40,596 bases of DNA, from the NCBI GenBank assembly GCA_964195485.1, contig CAXMPG010000024.1, positions 1-40,596 of the forward strand, read 5' to 3'. A program made the position numbers and the translations under genes. Shown piece after piece: positions 25,266 to 33,700 of this stretch (position 1 is the stretch's first letter; every line of letters starts with the position of its first letter). Source of the DNA: CAJXZP01 sp964195485 (GTDB lineage Bacteria > Bacteroidota > Bacteroidia > Flavobacteriales_G > Salibacteraceae). The notes beneath the pieces were generated by a model. That model saw nothing but the letters and a program-made list of their open reading frames with translations. It had not been told where the DNA came from and did no database searches.

Positions 25266-25303
25266 AAAAATGGAGTTAAATTAATTTTTAGCTCCATTTT
25301 TTT
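25266..25303 (+). terminator. Rightward intrinsic terminator
   Basis: AAAAATGGAGTTAAA pairs with TTTAGCTCCATTTTT (one G-U pair) around a 6-base loop and ends in a T-run. It is 204 bp after the helical-protein stop codon, so it may serve that gene or a separate small RNA. Confidence 0.8.
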
Positions 25304-25327
25304 GTGCTAACAAATTTATTAAGAGCA

Positions 25328-25358
25328 TAAAAAAGCACCGTATGAACCCATACGGTGC
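25328..25358 (-). terminator. Leftward intrinsic terminator of the SprB-repeat gene
   Basis: GCACCGTATG and CATACGGTGC form a perfect 10-bp stem around AACC. The leftward transcript then reads TTTTTTATG. It starts 20 bp after the stop codon. Confidence 0.93.
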
Positions 25359-25377
25359 CTCTAGAAAATTTCTTAGC

Positions 25378-26850
25378 TTATTTTACTAAATGTAGTTTTG
25401 ACGAATAAACCGTGTTATCTGTTTGAATTAAGACAAAGTAAATACCTGTTTTCAATTCCGATAAATCAAGGATATCTTTTCCGGTACCCGTAGCTGAATA
25501 AACCTGCTTCCCAGTAATTCCGTTTATAGTTAATTTCCAATCCTTAAGCGTTTCAATATTAATAAACCCTGTAGATGGATTAGGATAAATAGAAACCACG
25601 TTAGATTGGTTCATATCAATCACAGATGTAATATCATCTACCACAAATGAAGCAACATTACTACAGCCATTATTATCTGTTACGGTGACCGTATATGTTC
25701 CAAACGTTAAGTTTTCAATGTTCTTTGTAATTTCCCCATTAGACCAAGAATAAATATACGAAGGAGTTCCTCCATCCACATTAATGAAGATTAAGCCATC
25801 ACCATTACCGTGATCTGCGCCCAATTGAGTTGAAGTAATATCCATTGAATCTGGTTCAGACACGATTGCCTGAGCCGCATATGTTCCACCAACATTATCA
25901 GTAACTGTAACGCCATATGTGCCGGCTATAAGGTTTGTAACCATACTACCCGTTTGACCATTGCTCCATGCATAAGAGTAAGGAGATGTTCCACCAATTG
26001 CGCCTACTTCAGCAAACCCATCATTTCCAGCATTACAAGAAATTGAACTGTTTTGAATAATTCCAGCAATTAAAGCTCCTCCGGTTTGAAAGTCAGCCGT
26101 AAGCACCACACCACTTGGATCAGCTTCCACTTCTAACATATAGTAGCTTTGACTTTTTGCTATAAAACGATAGTAATGGTGCGTGTTTGTGGATTGTTGA
26201 ACAGATTGCCAAGACCCAAAAACTTGACCCCAAACAGAGTCAGTCGTAATTTCTACATCATATCTACGTAAAACATCCTCAGACATGGTTGGTAAATTTA
26301 AGGTTCCAAACGCATCCACTAAGCTAGTAATAGTAGTAAAGCTTCTTAATCTTAATGAGTCAAAAATTCCAGTAACTGTATCAACAACAACCGTATCAAC
26401 AATACGCGTAGTACTCATGGTACTCATATAGTTGAGAGGAAAAGTAACCATTAACATATTGGGGTCAAAATCAATAGCACCATTTACACCCACATCAAAC
26501 ATATCACCGTAAACCCCATCCACTTCAAAAGAAGAGCTAGATTTAATGGTGTACATTAAGTCGGGACCCACTGAAACTAAAAGATTTGAATTTGGAAAAC
26601 TTGAAGCTCCTATTGACCCACTTGGACTCAAGAAAGCGATATCTCCAGAGGAGGCCATATTCAAATTCATATAATCAAATGTTTGCGTCATACTAGAAGC
26701 AGAAGCAACTGACTTTCCAGTAACACCGGTATCACTAGCCATTGTAACTATATCTCCAACACTTCCAATATCAGATGACAAAACAGTTATTTGAGCATTA
26801 ATGTTTAAACTTAAAACAGAAATAGCAAGGGTAAAAAATATTTTTCTCAT
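25378..26850 (-). CDS. Secreted protein with SprB repeats and T9SS type A sorting domain
   Basis: A 490-residue secreted or surface protein. The signal peptide is MRKIFFTLAISVLSLNINAQ. The first 260 residues are a beta-rich region that I do not recognise. Two SprB-type repeats follow (about residues 268-330 and 335-405), each with the pattern GG(T)PSY.YSWSNG and a YTVTVTDNNGC-like end. The C-terminal domain (about 416-490, VSIYPNPSTGFINIET to GIYFVLIQTDNTVYSSKLHL) is the type A sorting signal cleaved during T9SS export. It starts 9 bp after the ABC exporter gene and may be co-transcribed with it, and it is followed by a strong terminator. Confidence 0.9.
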   Translation of the reverse strand: MRKIFFTLAISVLSLNINAQITVLSSDIGSVGDIVTMASDTGVTGKSVASASSMTQTFDYMNLNMASSGDIAFLSPSGSIGASSFPNSNLLVSVGPDLMYTIKSSSSFEVDGVYGDMFDVGVNGAIDFDPNMLMVTFPLNYMSTMSTTRIVDTVVVDTVTGIFDSLRLRSFTTITSLVDAFGTLNLPTMSEDVLRRYDVEITTDSVWGQVFGSWQSVQQSTNTHHYYRFIAKSQSYYMLEVEADPSGVVLTADFQTGGALIAGIIQNSSISCNAGNDGFAEVGAIGGTSPYSYAWSNGQTGSMVTNLIAGTYGVTVTDNVGGTYAAQAIVSEPDSMDITSTQLGADHGNGDGLIFINVDGGTPSYIYSWSNGEITKNIENLTFGTYTVTVTDNNGCSNVASFVVDDITSVIDMNQSNVVSIYPNPSTGFINIETLKDWKLTINGITGKQVYSATGTGKDILDLSELKTGIYFVLIQTDNTVYSSKLHLVK

Positions 26851-26859
26851 GACAATAAT

Positions 26860-28710
26860 TTAATTAAACGACTGTAGTTCATACAGTTTCTTATACATTC
26901 CACTAGAATCCAACAACTCTTTATGCGTTCCTTCCTCTATAATATTACCGTGCTCAATAACGTAAATTTTATCCGCATTCACAATAGTAGATAATCTGTG
27001 CGCAATCACGATAGACGTTCTAGATTTCATTAACTCATCTAGCGCCTCTTGAACCAATTTTTCACTTTCCGTATCTAACGATGAAGTAGCTTCATCTAAT
27101 ATCAAAATAGGTGGGTTGTTTAAAATGGCACGCGCAATACTTAATCGTTGCTTTTGGCCTCCAGATAATTTTGCTCCTCCATCACCAATATTATAATCAT
27201 ATCCTCCCGGTAATTTCGATATAAAGTCGTGTGCATTGGCCACTTTAGCCGCTTCTTCTATTTCAGATTGAGAAGAGTTTGGATCCCCAAATAGTATGTT
27301 TCCTTTTATGGTGTCGTTAAACAAAATGCTCTGTTGCGTCACCATTCCAATTAACTCTCGTAATTGTGTCACCTTCATTTCTGTTACTGGAATTCCATCA
27401 ATTGCAATTTCACCAGAATTTACATCATAAAACCGGGGTAACAAATCCGCAATAGTAGATTTACCACTCCCTGAAGGACCAACTAAAGCAATGGTTTGTC
27501 CCTTTTTTATATTTAATGAAACCCCTTTTAGAACCTCATCTTCCTGATACTTGAATCGTACATCCGTATACGTAACCTCATTTTCAAAACTAGATTTAAT
27601 AGTCGGGTTCTCAGGATCTACTATTGACTGTTCGGCAAGAAGTATTTTATCTATTCTATCCAAAGATGCTCTTCCTTTTTGAACATTGTAAATAGCTACC
27701 GTAAATGATTTTACAGGAGGAATAACTTGCGTAAACATCACAATATATACAATGAATGCCGATGCTTCTAAGGCATTGTTATCATCCATTAAAATCAATC
27801 TTCCTCCGTACCAAATAACAAAAACCATTATTAAGATTCCTAGAAACTCACTAACAGGTGAAGCCAAGTCACGCTTACGATACATTTTCAGCATCAAGTT
27901 AGTGTAACTATCGTTCATGTTGGTAAACTTACTCATGGTGAGCTTCTCTGCGGTAAACGCTTTAATTATCCGTAATCCAGTTATCGTTTCTTCCATCATG
28001 GCTACCAACCCGCCCATTTGCGCCTGACCATCTTCAGAAGTCTTTTTTAACGATTTCCCAATACTTCCAACAATGTAACCTGATAATGGTAAAATAAGAA
28101 CCACAAACAAAGTCAACTCTGGACTAATCCATACTAGAGCGATAAGGTATACGATGATTGAAAATGGATCACGAAACATCATCTCTAATGAGGTCATGAT
28201 AGTCCATTCTACTTCTTGAACATCATTCGTCATTCTCGACATGATATCCCCTTTTTTCTCTTCATTAAAATAGGCGATTGGTAATCCTACCACTTTATTA
28301 TACACGCTATTTCTAAGGTCTTTCATTATTCCGGTACGCACATTAGCTAAATAGAAATACGCTAAATACCGGGTTAAATTTTTCAAGAAAATTAAAATTA
28401 AAATCATCAAGCAGATAAAAATCAAGGCATCCATTCTACCTCCATCTGGATTGCTCATAATCATTTCAGCCATAAAATAGTTGAAATGCTCTACTACCGA
28501 ATCTGAGCTTAAAGAAAGACTAGCTGGCTCATGCTCTAAGTATTTCGCATAATCCAAATTTGTTTTTAAAAAAATTAAGTTTAAAAACGGGGCTAACATT
28601 CCTAAAGAAAACAACCCAAAAACAACAGAAGCTAAGTTAAAGAACACGTTTAAAACCGCAGGAAGCTTATATCCTTTAATGAGACTTAATAGACTAAATA
28701 GTTTTTTCAT
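26860..28710 (-). CDS. ABC exporter, fused permease/ATPase (MsbA-like)
   Basis: A 616-residue half-transporter of the type I exporter class. The N-terminal part (about residues 1-345) carries six hydrophobic helices, including YKLPAVLNVFFNLASVVFGL and LTLFVVLILPLSGYIVGSIG, and the coupling-helix motif EEKKGDIMSRMTNDVQEVE. The nucleotide-binding domain has Walker A GPSGSGKST near residue 410, signature LSGGQKQR near 515, Walker B ILILDEATSSLD near 537 and the H-loop AHRLST. Bacteroidetes MsbA-like exporters move lipids or drugs; the substrate is not determined here. A well-formed promoter lies upstream at 28784-28753. Confidence 0.94.
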   Translation of the reverse strand: MKKLFSLLSLIKGYKLPAVLNVFFNLASVVFGLFSLGMLAPFLNLIFLKTNLDYAKYLEHEPASLSLSSDSVVEHFNYFMAEMIMSNPDGGRMDALIFICLMILILIFLKNLTRYLAYFYLANVRTGIMKDLRNSVYNKVVGLPIAYFNEEKKGDIMSRMTNDVQEVEWTIMTSLEMMFRDPFSIIVYLIALVWISPELTLFVVLILPLSGYIVGSIGKSLKKTSEDGQAQMGGLVAMMEETITGLRIIKAFTAEKLTMSKFTNMNDSYTNLMLKMYRKRDLASPVSEFLGILIMVFVIWYGGRLILMDDNNALEASAFIVYIVMFTQVIPPVKSFTVAIYNVQKGRASLDRIDKILLAEQSIVDPENPTIKSSFENEVTYTDVRFKYQEDEVLKGVSLNIKKGQTIALVGPSGSGKSTIADLLPRFYDVNSGEIAIDGIPVTEMKVTQLRELIGMVTQQSILFNDTIKGNILFGDPNSSQSEIEEAAKVANAHDFISKLPGGYDYNIGDGGAKLSGGQKQRLSIARAILNNPPILILDEATSSLDTESEKLVQEALDELMKSRTSIVIAHRLSTIVNADKIYVIEHGNIIEEGTHKELLDSSGMYKKLYELQSFN

Positions 28711-28752
28711 TAATTATTTAATTCCGTATGTATTATTCACACCAATTCAGGG

Positions 28753-28784
28753 CAAATATACATTTAACCCCATACTTATGTCAA
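28753..28784 (-). promoter_or_regulatory. Bacteroidetes-type promoter for the ABC exporter
   Basis: The reverse strand has TTG (28784-28782), a 21-bp spacer and TATATTTG (28760-28753), 42 bp before the ATG at 28710. This separates the exporter from the riboflavin synthase transcription unit. Confidence 0.65.
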
Positions 28785-28803
28785 CGAATGAATTTGACGC
28801 TGT

Positions 28804-29397
28804 TTATGAATTGATATTGGCCATATATGTTGCTACATATTTTCCAATTACATCAAATTCTAAATTAATTTTTGTGCCAATCTTAAAGTTGTGAAAGTTG
28901 GTATGCGAAATAGTGTAAGGAATAATAGCCACGCTAAAATGCCCCGGTTTTGAATCAACCACCGTTAAACTAACTCCGTTTACAGTGATAGACCCTTTAG
29001 GAACCGTTAAATTTCCTTCTTGGCTATCGTAATCAAACCCGTAAACTGTACTTCCGTCTTGATCTAGAATACTTACCACGTTAGCGGTTTGATCTACATG
29101 ACCCTGAACAATGTGTCCGTCAATACGGCCTTGCATCATCATACTACGTTCTAAATTAACTTCTTCACCTACGGTAAACAAGCCAATATTTGATCGGTCA
29201 AGGGTTTCTTTAATAGCAGTAACGGTGTACTGATCTCCTTCAATATTAACCACAGTTAAGCATACGCCATTATGCGCAACGCTTTGGTCAATTTTAAGTT
29301 CTGATGTAATGTTTGATTTGAGTGTGATATGAAGGTTTTCTTGTTCCTTCTGAAGCTTCACCACAGTGGCAACTTCTTCAATTATTCCTGTAAACAT
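28804..29397 (-). CDS. ribE: Riboflavin synthase, alpha subunit
   Basis: Dismutates two 6,7-dimethyl-8-ribityllumazine molecules to riboflavin. The 197-residue protein starts with the invariant MFTGIIEE and has two lumazine-binding repeats: residues 1-97, with SVAHNGVCLTVV and GRIDGHIVQGHVD, and 98-190, with GSITVNGVSLTVV and HTNFHNFKIGTKINLEFDVI. Length is normal. It begins 6 bp after the T9SS type B gene and is presumably transcribed with it. No other riboflavin gene is present in the window. The symbol ribE is used here; some authors call it ribC. Confidence 0.96.
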   Translation of the reverse strand: MFTGIIEEVATVVKLQKEQENLHITLKSNITSELKIDQSVAHNGVCLTVVNIEGDQYTVTAIKETLDRSNIGLFTVGEEVNLERSMMMQGRIDGHIVQGHVDQTANVVSILDQDGSTVYGFDYDSQEGNLTVPKGSITVNGVSLTVVDSKPGHFSVAIIPYTISHTNFHNFKIGTKINLEFDVIGKYVATYMANINS

Positions 29398-29403
29398 AGC
29401 GTA

Positions 29404-32121
29404 TTAATTTCTGGGTTGCCCCGGTTCTTCACGCAACAAAGTTACGGTTCCCTTGAGAATACGCTCCACAATTCCTTCCAATCTTATCTCATATACGTAA
29501 CAAACATAATAGTAAGTTCCGTTTGGTAAAACAACACCATCTGAATTCAAACCACCCCAACCAATTGCAGGATCGGTAGTGTTGTACAGTTCTGCCCCCC
29601 AACGGTTATAAATACGCATATCAACCTCTTTTACATATCTGTAATTAGGCATTGGCACAAAGAAATCGTTTTGACCATCATCACCCGGAGTAAAGACATT
29701 TGGTAATTCATAAAACGGACAGTTATCTACGCAAACTATATTGCTAAAAGAACTTTCATTTTCAAATGAATCAATAGCTGTAATGGCATAGCAACCGGCA
29801 ACAGACTCCAGATTATCAAATAATATGGTAGTATTTTCTGCCCCATCAACCTTATCAATAACCACTAACTCGCCATCTAAGAACTCACTGTAATAGATGT
29901 TATATGCAATTACATCATCGGTAGTATCACAAATATCGTTCGGGTTTAACCAACTTAAATCGTTGTAGAATAATTCACACTCGCTATCAATTTTTAAGCT
30001 CTGCGGAGCACAAGGTGCTTGCTTATCTATTGGAGTTGCGCATAAAACCTGAGAGTTGTTCCAAAGCGGAAACTCTAAGGTTGAGTCTGAATAATCACCT
30101 TTGGTTGTGATGTAATAACAATACTCGGTTCCGTTCACTAAGTTACTATCTGTAAATACCAATGTGTTTGCAGAGTCTATATAAGTAAAGACACCACTTG
30201 CATTTTCCCTATAGACATACATGGTGGTATTGAACCAAGGCACATCAATATTTAAAGAAAGCTCTAATCTATTGTCTAAAGGTTTTGCTTTTAACCACGG
30301 AGAATTAGCAGGGCGCGAAGGACGAATTAAAACCTGGTCGCTATAAATTTCAATTCTATAGGTGTACTGGATTTCTTGGGTATTCAATCCATTATCTACG
30401 TAAACCGAATCAATTAAGTTCAAATCTAAATTCACAGTAGAAACGGCTATTTCCGAATAATCCGTGCCCGGTTCTTTTCTCAAAACTTTATATTGATATG
30501 GACCCGGGAATTTCTGAACGTCTATATCTGTTGGTTTAGCCCATTTAACAGTATCGCTACCCGTAGATAAATCAGTTGTATTTACACTTACACGTGTAAT
30601 AATTGGCACTTCTTTTAATAATGTTGCCCCAATCTCAGAAGATGGATAACTCTCTGCACCATCATCAAAATAAGCGAAAACCATGTAAAAATATCTTTGG
30701 CCACTAATAAGCCCTTTACCTCCATCGGTGTCATAAAACGAAGTACTGGAAACGCCTACAGATGTCCCTGCAAGCGTATAGCCTGTAGAAGCAGGAATTC
30801 CTGTTTCACACACCGGTGCATTATATCCAATAGAATCTTTTTTCCGGTATACTTTATACCCCGTTGGGTTCGTACATGTATTGTAACCCCATGTTACCGT
30901 AATTCCAGCGCCATTTGGTTCCGCATTAATATTTACTGGAGCAGGTGCGTTCACCTGAATTCTCCAATCCAAATAATCAGCTAATCTAACTTGTTCACCA
31001 TCGTCTTTGGCTTTAAAAACCACAAAATAAGGGTAGTCACGAATATGGTTACATTGTGTCGCCCAGGTGAAATTTTGTTTTACAATTTGCTCCTCTGTAA
31101 CTGTCCTAAAACTCGCTTTATTGCCCTGAACATAAAATGGATCTCCGGTAGCGGATAAGGTTACGCTTTGAAAATCTTGGGTTGATAAACGATCATTATC
31201 AAATGCCACCACCTCTTTTCGTAAAAACTGAGTTGCTGTAACACATGTGTCAGCCATAGCAACAATATTGGGTGGGTTATTGGCGGCACAGGATGCCACT
31301 GTAATTTGTAAGTCACGTAAAATACTACCAATTTTTATTGCTGAACCACCAATTTTTCGCCATTCATCAATTAATATAGCCACATTATACTCTCCTACAA
31401 GAGCTGGACTTTCCCACAATAAGGTTCCAGTAATAGAATCAATAGAAAGGTTATTGTTTGGCCCAGGTACTATTTGATCTGGGTATTGATAATTAGGAAT
31501 TGGAACACCGCCATTTCCTAAACAAGCTACCAGCCTATATGACAAACTATCACTCAATCCGTTTTTAGTAATGTCTTGATCTACTGCGCCAGGATTGTGT
31601 TCAAACGGCATATTTCTACACGCATTGTCAATAGGAGGATTAGTTAATCTTGGCGATGAATTAGGCACACCAGCCGCAATAATATTTATTTCCGCATACA
31701 AGAAAAACACCACATTCACCGAGTTAGGAATATTCATTACCCCTTCATTTCTATTTGGATCAGCCATTGTAATTCTGTATAATCCAGTACCAGGATACGT
31801 ATGTTCTAGCACGTAAATATTCAATTTGGTATTATTTCCAATACTGACCCCACAATGTTGACAGCCTCCGTTAGAACTACCACATGCACCTCCATTGATT
31901 CTAGGAAAAACAGCCATAGTGCCATCACCAAAGCTTACATCCGCTAACTCACATCGATCGGCTGTAACGGCACTTTCTTCGGTGTAGGTTGTAATGGTGA
32001 TTTTGTACGTAAACCCAGAAACATTCTCATACGTTATTTCACCCGCCCTATTATGGGTAGCGTAGACTCCCAATGGAAGTAATGCTAGTGAAAATAAAAA
32101 TAAGAGGATAGTGTTTTTCAT
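29404..32121 (-). CDS. Large secreted protein with fibronectin-like domains and T9SS type B (gliding-associated) C-terminal domain
   Basis: From the ATG at 32121 it has 905 residues. The signal peptide (MKNTILLFLFSLALLPLGVYA) is followed by THNRAGEITYENV, a typical start for these proteins, then a long beta-sandwich region with several Ig/Fn3-like segments (for example APVNINAEPNGAGITVTWGY near residue 390). The C-terminus (about 820-905: LPNVFTPGDDGQNDFFVP, MRIYNRWGAELYNT, LPNGTYYYVCYV) is the CHU_C/type B sorting domain. The frame is open 21 codons further upstream, but the ATG at 32121 gives a clean signal peptide. A -7 element lies at 32169-32162. Possible roles are adhesion or gliding; neither is shown. 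Confidence 0.93.
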   Translation of the reverse strand: MKNTILLFLFSLALLPLGVYATHNRAGEITYENVSGFTYKITITTYTEESAVTADRCELADVSFGDGTMAVFPRINGGACGSSNGGCQHCGVSIGNNTKLNIYVLEHTYPGTGLYRITMADPNRNEGVMNIPNSVNVVFFLYAEINIIAAGVPNSSPRLTNPPIDNACRNMPFEHNPGAVDQDITKNGLSDSLSYRLVACLGNGGVPIPNYQYPDQIVPGPNNNLSIDSITGTLLWESPALVGEYNVAILIDEWRKIGGSAIKIGSILRDLQITVASCAANNPPNIVAMADTCVTATQFLRKEVVAFDNDRLSTQDFQSVTLSATGDPFYVQGNKASFRTVTEEQIVKQNFTWATQCNHIRDYPYFVVFKAKDDGEQVRLADYLDWRIQVNAPAPVNINAEPNGAGITVTWGYNTCTNPTGYKVYRKKDSIGYNAPVCETGIPASTGYTLAGTSVGVSSTSFYDTDGGKGLISGQRYFYMVFAYFDDGAESYPSSEIGATLLKEVPIITRVSVNTTDLSTGSDTVKWAKPTDIDVQKFPGPYQYKVLRKEPGTDYSEIAVSTVNLDLNLIDSVYVDNGLNTQEIQYTYRIEIYSDQVLIRPSRPANSPWLKAKPLDNRLELSLNIDVPWFNTTMYVYRENASGVFTYIDSANTLVFTDSNLVNGTEYCYYITTKGDYSDSTLEFPLWNNSQVLCATPIDKQAPCAPQSLKIDSECELFYNDLSWLNPNDICDTTDDVIAYNIYYSEFLDGELVVIDKVDGAENTTILFDNLESVAGCYAITAIDSFENESSFSNIVCVDNCPFYELPNVFTPGDDGQNDFFVPMPNYRYVKEVDMRIYNRWGAELYNTTDPAIGWGGLNSDGVVLPNGTYYYVCYVYEIRLEGIVERILKGTVTLLREEPGQPRN

Positions 32122-32161
32122 GAACAAACTTATTCTAATTAAGGTAACGTTGAATAAGATA

Positions 32162-32169
32162 CAAAAGTA
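32162..32169 (-). promoter_or_regulatory. Candidate -7 element for the type B T9SS protein
   Basis: The reverse strand reads TACTTTTG, ending 40 bp before the ATG at 32121. This supports the later start, since the first codon of the longer frame lies upstream of it. The -33 is unclear. Confidence 0.5.
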
Positions 32170-32271
32170 CAGTTTCTTTATCAAAAACTTTCTTCATTTC
32201 TTAAACGCAGGTTTAAGACGGTTAATATCAAAATTTGGTTGCCTAAAGGTAAATATACCTATCGCAATCGC

Positions 32272-32279
32272 TATTTTTG
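32272..32279 (+). promoter_or_regulatory. Candidate -7 element for pdxA
   Basis: TATTTTTG, 46 bp before the ATG at 32326, inside the longer open frame. No TTG is at the expected -33 distance. Confidence 0.4.
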
Positions 32280-32325
32280 TGAATCGACTTTTTGGTCGTT
32301 TATTGATAATTTGATTTCACAAACT

Positions 32326-33372
32326 ATGAAGCGTAATAGTGACAAAATAAAAGTAGCCATTTCTTGCGGAGATATTAATGGTGTAGGATTAGAGGTTATT
32401 ATTAAATCTTTTCTGGATCCACGAATGTTTGATTTGTGTAATCCTATTGTTTATGGAAACGCAAATGTTTCGAAATCTTACCGTAAAAAGATTGGTATTC
32501 AAGATTTTAGCTTTAATATTATTTCTAGCCACGATAAGAGAAACTTGAAAAAGGTTAATCTTATTAACATTGATGAAGCCGAATTTGATGTGGAATTTGG
32601 CTCTATTTCTAACCAAGCTGGAGCTTTGGCTTATAAATCTATCACGACTGCTACCGATGCTTTGGCTTCTAACCATGCGGATGTTTTGGTTACTGGACCT
32701 ATTCATAAACAAAACATTCCTTGGGAAAGTGAAGATATTAAAGGTCATACCGAATATCTTGCTCATTACGCCAACGAAGACAATCCTTTAATGATGATGG
32801 TTCACAACAATCTAAGAGTTGGGGTTGTTACTGGTCATGTGCCATTGAAAGACGTTGCAAGTGTCTTAACCAAAGAAAAAATCATTACTACGTTAGAGAC
32901 GTTTCAAAAAAGTTTAGTTCAAGATTTTAATATTCACCAACCCAAAATTGCCGTTTTAGGATTAAATCCACATGCGGGAGATAACGGGGTTATTGGAAAA
33001 GAAGAATTAGACATTATTATTCCAGCTATCGAAGAATTCAGCGATCAAGGAAATCTTGCTATTGGGCCATTTCCAAGTGATGGATTTTTTGGATCAGGTC
33101 AGTTTAAGAAATTTGATGGCGTTTTAGCCATGTATCACGACCAAGGACTTATTCCATTTAAAACAATTTCGAATAACGAAGGCGTTAATTTTACAGCAGG
33201 GCTTCCAATTGTTAGAACTTCTCCTGATCATGGAACTGCTTTTGACATTGCTGGTAAAAACATAGCTGATCCAACCAGTTTTAGAAATGCGGTTTATTTA
33301 GCTTCTGATATTTACAACAACCGAAAGAATTATAGAGAACTAACTAAAGATGTTCTAACGATTAAGAAATAA
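32326..33372 (+). CDS. pdxA: 4-hydroxythreonine-4-phosphate dehydrogenase
   Basis: NAD-dependent step of the DXP-dependent pyridoxal phosphate pathway. From the ATG at 32326 the protein has 348 residues, normal for the family. The N-terminus KIKVAISCGDINGVGLEVII is the standard PdxA opening (usually GDPxGIGPE; here GDINGVGLE). Metal- and substrate-binding segments follow: TGPIHKQNI, GHTEYLAHYA, LGLNPHAGDNGVIGKEE, and YHDQGLIPFKTI, with VRTSPDHGTAFDIAGK near the end. The 29-codon upstream extension of the frame overlaps the promoter region and has no family similarity. It is divergent from the type B T9SS gene. Confidence 0.95.
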   Translation: MKRNSDKIKVAISCGDINGVGLEVIIKSFLDPRMFDLCNPIVYGNANVSKSYRKKIGIQDFSFNIISSHDKRNLKKVNLINIDEAEFDVEFGSISNQAGALAYKSITTATDALASNHADVLVTGPIHKQNIPWESEDIKGHTEYLAHYANEDNPLMMMVHNNLRVGVVTGHVPLKDVASVLTKEKIITTLETFQKSLVQDFNIHQPKIAVLGLNPHAGDNGVIGKEELDIIIPAIEEFSDQGNLAIGPFPSDGFFGSGQFKKFDGVLAMYHDQGLIPFKTISNNEGVNFTAGLPIVRTSPDHGTAFDIAGKNIADPTSFRNAVYLASDIYNNRKNYRELTKDVLTIKK

Positions 33373-33400
33373 AAAAAAGAGGAGCTCCTCAACTCCTCTT
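33371..33400. terminator. Terminator hairpin between pdxA and the YwqK-repeat gene
   Basis: AAGAGGAG and CTCCTCTT pair around an 8-base loop. The run of eight A's on its left gives a strong T-run for leftward transcripts. The rightward side has only TTTCACTTTATT, so termination of pdxA would be weaker. Confidence 0.7.
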
Positions 33401-33700
33401 TCACTTTATTCACCCATTGTTATAAAGCAGAAATCTAACTTCTGCTAGCAACAATTATTTACTACAATGTCATTTACGAGGTTGGGTTTAAAAATGTTTC
33501 GTTTTTTTTAAATAAATTTACTTTTAAGATAAAACACATCGATAGCTTCCTTTTAATATTTCAGAACGCATTTAGACTTAACACTTATTTAATACCCCTA
33601 TTAAGAGCTCCAGAGTAACGAAAAGTCTATTTGTAGTCTTGATTTTTACTATAGAATAGGTGCTATTTATTAAAAATATGTTTGGGTTAAGCCAAATTAG
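33373..33700. other. Intergenic region, two hairpins, no gene
   Basis: About 330 bp between the convergent pdxA and YwqK-repeat genes. It holds the hairpin at 33377-33400 and a second one, AGCAGAA-N7-TTCTGCT, at 33426-33446. The rest is AT-rich without a convincing frame or promoter. Confidence 0.5.

Larger units (their letters stand above)
25062..25377. other. Intergenic region with possible small RNA and two terminators
   Basis: No coding frame is convincing. The region contains TATATTCG at 25178-25185 (one base off TAnnTTTG), an inverted repeat CAAGTGG-A-CCACTTG at 25216-25230, a rightward terminator hairpin at 25266-25303 and a leftward terminator at 25328-25358. A transcript of about 110-120 nt ending at the rightward terminator would fit, but this is conjecture. 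Confidence 0.4.
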
